Shown in pieces: positions 5,752-6,674 of a stretch of DNA of 6,674 nt. How positions within the stretch are numbered: the stretch's first letter is position 1; the number at the start of each line of letters is the position of its first letter. The stretch is from Draconibacterium sp. GTDB lineage: Bacteria > Bacteroidota > Bacteroidia > Bacteroidales > Prolixibacteraceae. The translations under genes were made by a program, and so were the position numbers. The notes under the pieces are model-generated. The model saw only the letters and a program-made list of their open reading frames with translations. It was not told the DNA's origin and did not search any database. The DNA is taken from the NCBI GenBank assembly GCA_030595485.1, contig JAUVDE010000190.1:1-6674 (forward strand), in the 5' to 3' direction.

Positions 5752-6378
5752 TTATTTGCTAACCGAACTCTCGTAGGGAACACGGTTCATAAGCGAACGT
5801 CCGAGGGTAATTTCATCGGTATATTCCAGTTCGTCTCCAATGGAAACTCCACGTGCGAGTGTCGATATTTTCACCTCTTTTCCTTTTAACTTTCTGAAAA
5901 TGTAGAAGTTGGTGGTGTCGCCTTCCATGGTGGTTGAAAGTGCCAGAATTATTTCTATCACCTCGCCCGAATCTATGCGCTCAATCAGCGAGTCGATTTC
6001 TAATTCCGACGGACCAATTCCATCCATTGGCGAAATTATTCCACCCAGTACATGGTATAAACCGTTAAACTGCTGCGTGTTTTCAATTGACATTACATCG
6101 CGAATATTTTCAACTACACAAATTACACTCTCGTTACGCGATGGGTTGGAACATATTTGGCAGATTTCGGTATCGGAAATATTGTGGCAAACTTTACAGT
6201 GTTTTATTTCGCTGCGCAGTTGAATAAGGCTATTGCCAAAAGCATTTACTTCCTCAGTTTCCTGACGTAATAAATGTAGCACCAAACGCAGTGCACTTTT
6301 ACGTCCAATGCCCGGAAGTTTCGAAAATTCGTTAACCGCGTTCTCCAATAATCGCGATGGATATTTGTCAATGTTCAT
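5752..6378 (-). CDS. recR: Recombination mediator protein RecR
   Basis: RecR works with RecO (and RecF) to load RecA onto SSB-coated single-stranded DNA at gaps, in the RecFOR repair pathway. It forms a ring-like clamp on DNA. At 208 residues it is close to the usual 200. All domains are present in order: helix-hairpin-helix LPGIGRKSALRL (21-32), a Cys4 zinc finger (C61, C64, C73, C76), a Toprim domain from about residue 84 with VVE (E90), GLYHVLGG (106-113) and IGP (121-123), and the C-terminal LARGVSIGDELEYTDEITL (174-192) with SLMNR following. The ATG at 6378 gives the family's short N-terminus before the PSRLLENAVNEFSKLPGIG stretch. There is no Shine-Dalgarno site. The glycosyltransferase gene lies 161 bases downstream on the same strand and may be reached by read-through, but functional linkage is unlikely. 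Confidence 0.97.
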   Translation of the reverse strand: MNIDKYPSRLLENAVNEFSKLPGIGRKSALRLVLHLLRQETEEVNAFGNSLIQLRSEIKHCKVCHNISDTEICQICSNPSRNESVICVVENIRDVMSIENTQQFNGLYHVLGGIISPMDGIGPSELEIDSLIERIDSGEVIEIILALSTTMEGDTTNFYIFRKLKGKEVKISTLARGVSIGDELEYTDEITLGRSLMNRVPYESSVSK

Positions 6379-6382
6379 GCTT

Positions 6383-6390
6383 CAAAAATA
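6383..6390 (-). promoter_or_regulatory. Candidate -7 box right against the recR start
   Basis: TATTTTTG on the minus strand fits TAnnTTTG and ends only four bases before the recR ATG. No matching TTTG is seen about 20 bases upstream. If used, transcription would begin at or next to the start codon and make a leaderless or nearly leaderless mRNA. It may equally be a chance match. Confidence 0.25.
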
Positions 6391-6424
6391 GATTGAAAAA
6401 ATGGAATTACATTATAGAATACTG

Positions 6425-6450
6425 TCATTCCGTAAAAAATTGAGGAATGA
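6425..6450. repeat. Small inverted repeat TCATTCC/GGAATGA
   Basis: TCATTCC (6425-6431) and GGAATGA (6444-6450) form a perfect seven-base stem around a 12-base loop, in the spacer upstream of recR. Short paired ATTCC/GGAAT elements are common in Bacteroidota spacers to my recollection. No function is evident. Confidence 0.4.
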
Positions 6451-6538
6451 AGAATTTTATATGGAATATCTTGAAACAATCTTTCAAGAATTTTCGCTTT
6501 CGTTGATTTACATCCATTATCTGAAGCTCTTAACCCTA

Positions 6539-6583
6539 AAGGATGCCATCCGTTTATATTTCTCAAATACGGATGGCATCCTT
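6539..6583. terminator. Strong hairpin, likely transcription terminator
   Basis: A perfect 15-base stem (6539-6553 with 6569-6583; core GGATGCCATCCGT) encloses a 15-base loop. On the plus strand it is followed by TGTTTTTAAATTCTTTTT, a fair U-tract. On the minus strand only TTT follows before GGG. It lies 47 bases past the probable minus-strand stop at 6630, so its natural job would be to end that gene and insulate recR. The better U-tract, however, faces the other way. Confidence 0.65.
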
Positions 6584-6629
6584 GTTTTTAAATTCTTTTT
6601 GGGAAAATCAATTTTGGCGTTTAACTCTA

Positions 6630-6674
6630 TCAATTTTTCCACTTTTCTTCATCGTCTATTTTCAAATCGTAAAC
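6630..6674 (-). CDS. Probable C-terminal end of an unidentified gene entering from the right edge
   Basis: On the minus strand one frame is open from the window edge for 14 codons, reading VYDLKIDDEEKWKN, and stops at TGA (6632-6630). The other two minus frames stop within 24 bases of the edge. The charged, tryptophan-containing ending looks like a real protein tail, and the strong hairpin 47 bases downstream fits a gene end. It is too short to assign a family. Confidence 0.4.
   Translation of the reverse strand, partial: VYDLKIDDEEKWKN

Noticed and set aside
5909..6223. Plus-strand 104-codon frame
   Set aside because: It is antisense to recR, and its serine- and isoleucine-rich composition is typical of an opposite-strand shadow.
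6375..6566. Minus-strand 63-codon frame overlapping the recR start
   Set aside because: It needs a TTG start inside the hairpin, has no family motif, and appears to be translated spacer carrying the inverted repeats.
6401..6674. Plus-strand frame open from ATG at 6401 to the window edge (91 codons)
   Set aside because: It has no ribosome site, reads straight through the strong hairpin, is rich in F, L, S and I like translated AT-rich spacer, and shows no family motif. It also lies antisense to the likely minus-strand gene end at 6630. It would be worth revisiting if sequence beyond the edge continued it.

Overview
The window looks like chromosomal housekeeping DNA from a Bacteroidota bacterium, probably class Bacteroidia and perhaps near the Marinilabiliales. 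The reasons are AT-rich DNA, the short (256-residue) single-domain form of AMP nucleosidase, a stand-alone HsdR-N-type nuclease next to amn and holA, promoter-like TTTG/TAnnTTTG elements, and few Shine-Dalgarno sites. There are no tRNA or rRNA genes, no CRISPR array, no insertion sequence and no obvious prophage. The placement rests on family recognition by eye, not on a search.

Left part (1-2377, minus strand): a tightly packed three-gene run, read right to left as amn (AMP nucleosidase), holA (DNA polymerase III delta subunit) and a rhomboid intramembrane protease. The protease gene runs off the left edge. amn and holA are one base apart, and holA and the rhomboid gene abut with no gap, so this is almost certainly one operon with coupled translation. 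The 118-bp gap to the right of amn holds a strikingly symmetric divergent promoter. It drives amn leftward and, rightward, a small PD-(D/E)XK nuclease-fold protein (2496-2978).

Middle (2979-5751): a 132-bp convergent intergenic stretch that may be a dispersed element. It is followed by a minus-strand pair with a 4-base ATGA overlap. The first gene is a 651-residue membrane glycosyltransferase that joins a GT2 enzyme to a four-helix, Rossmann and degraded sugar-transferase scaffold. The second is a GNAT acetyltransferase. The pair suggests surface-glycan or glycolipid assembly plus an acetylation step. A 7-bp tandem repeat sits just ahead of the glycosyltransferase start codon.

Right part (5752-6674, minus strand): recR, a recombination mediator with intact HhH, Cys4 zinc and Toprim motifs. 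A 251-bp spacer follows, with a strong 15-bp hairpin. The last 45 bases are probably the 3' end of another minus-strand gene that enters from the right edge.

No wholly new system is evident. The points most worth following are the mirror-symmetric divergent promoter, the glycosyltransferase fused to an apparently dead phosphoglycosyltransferase, and the stand-alone nuclease domain sharing a control region with a replication operon.
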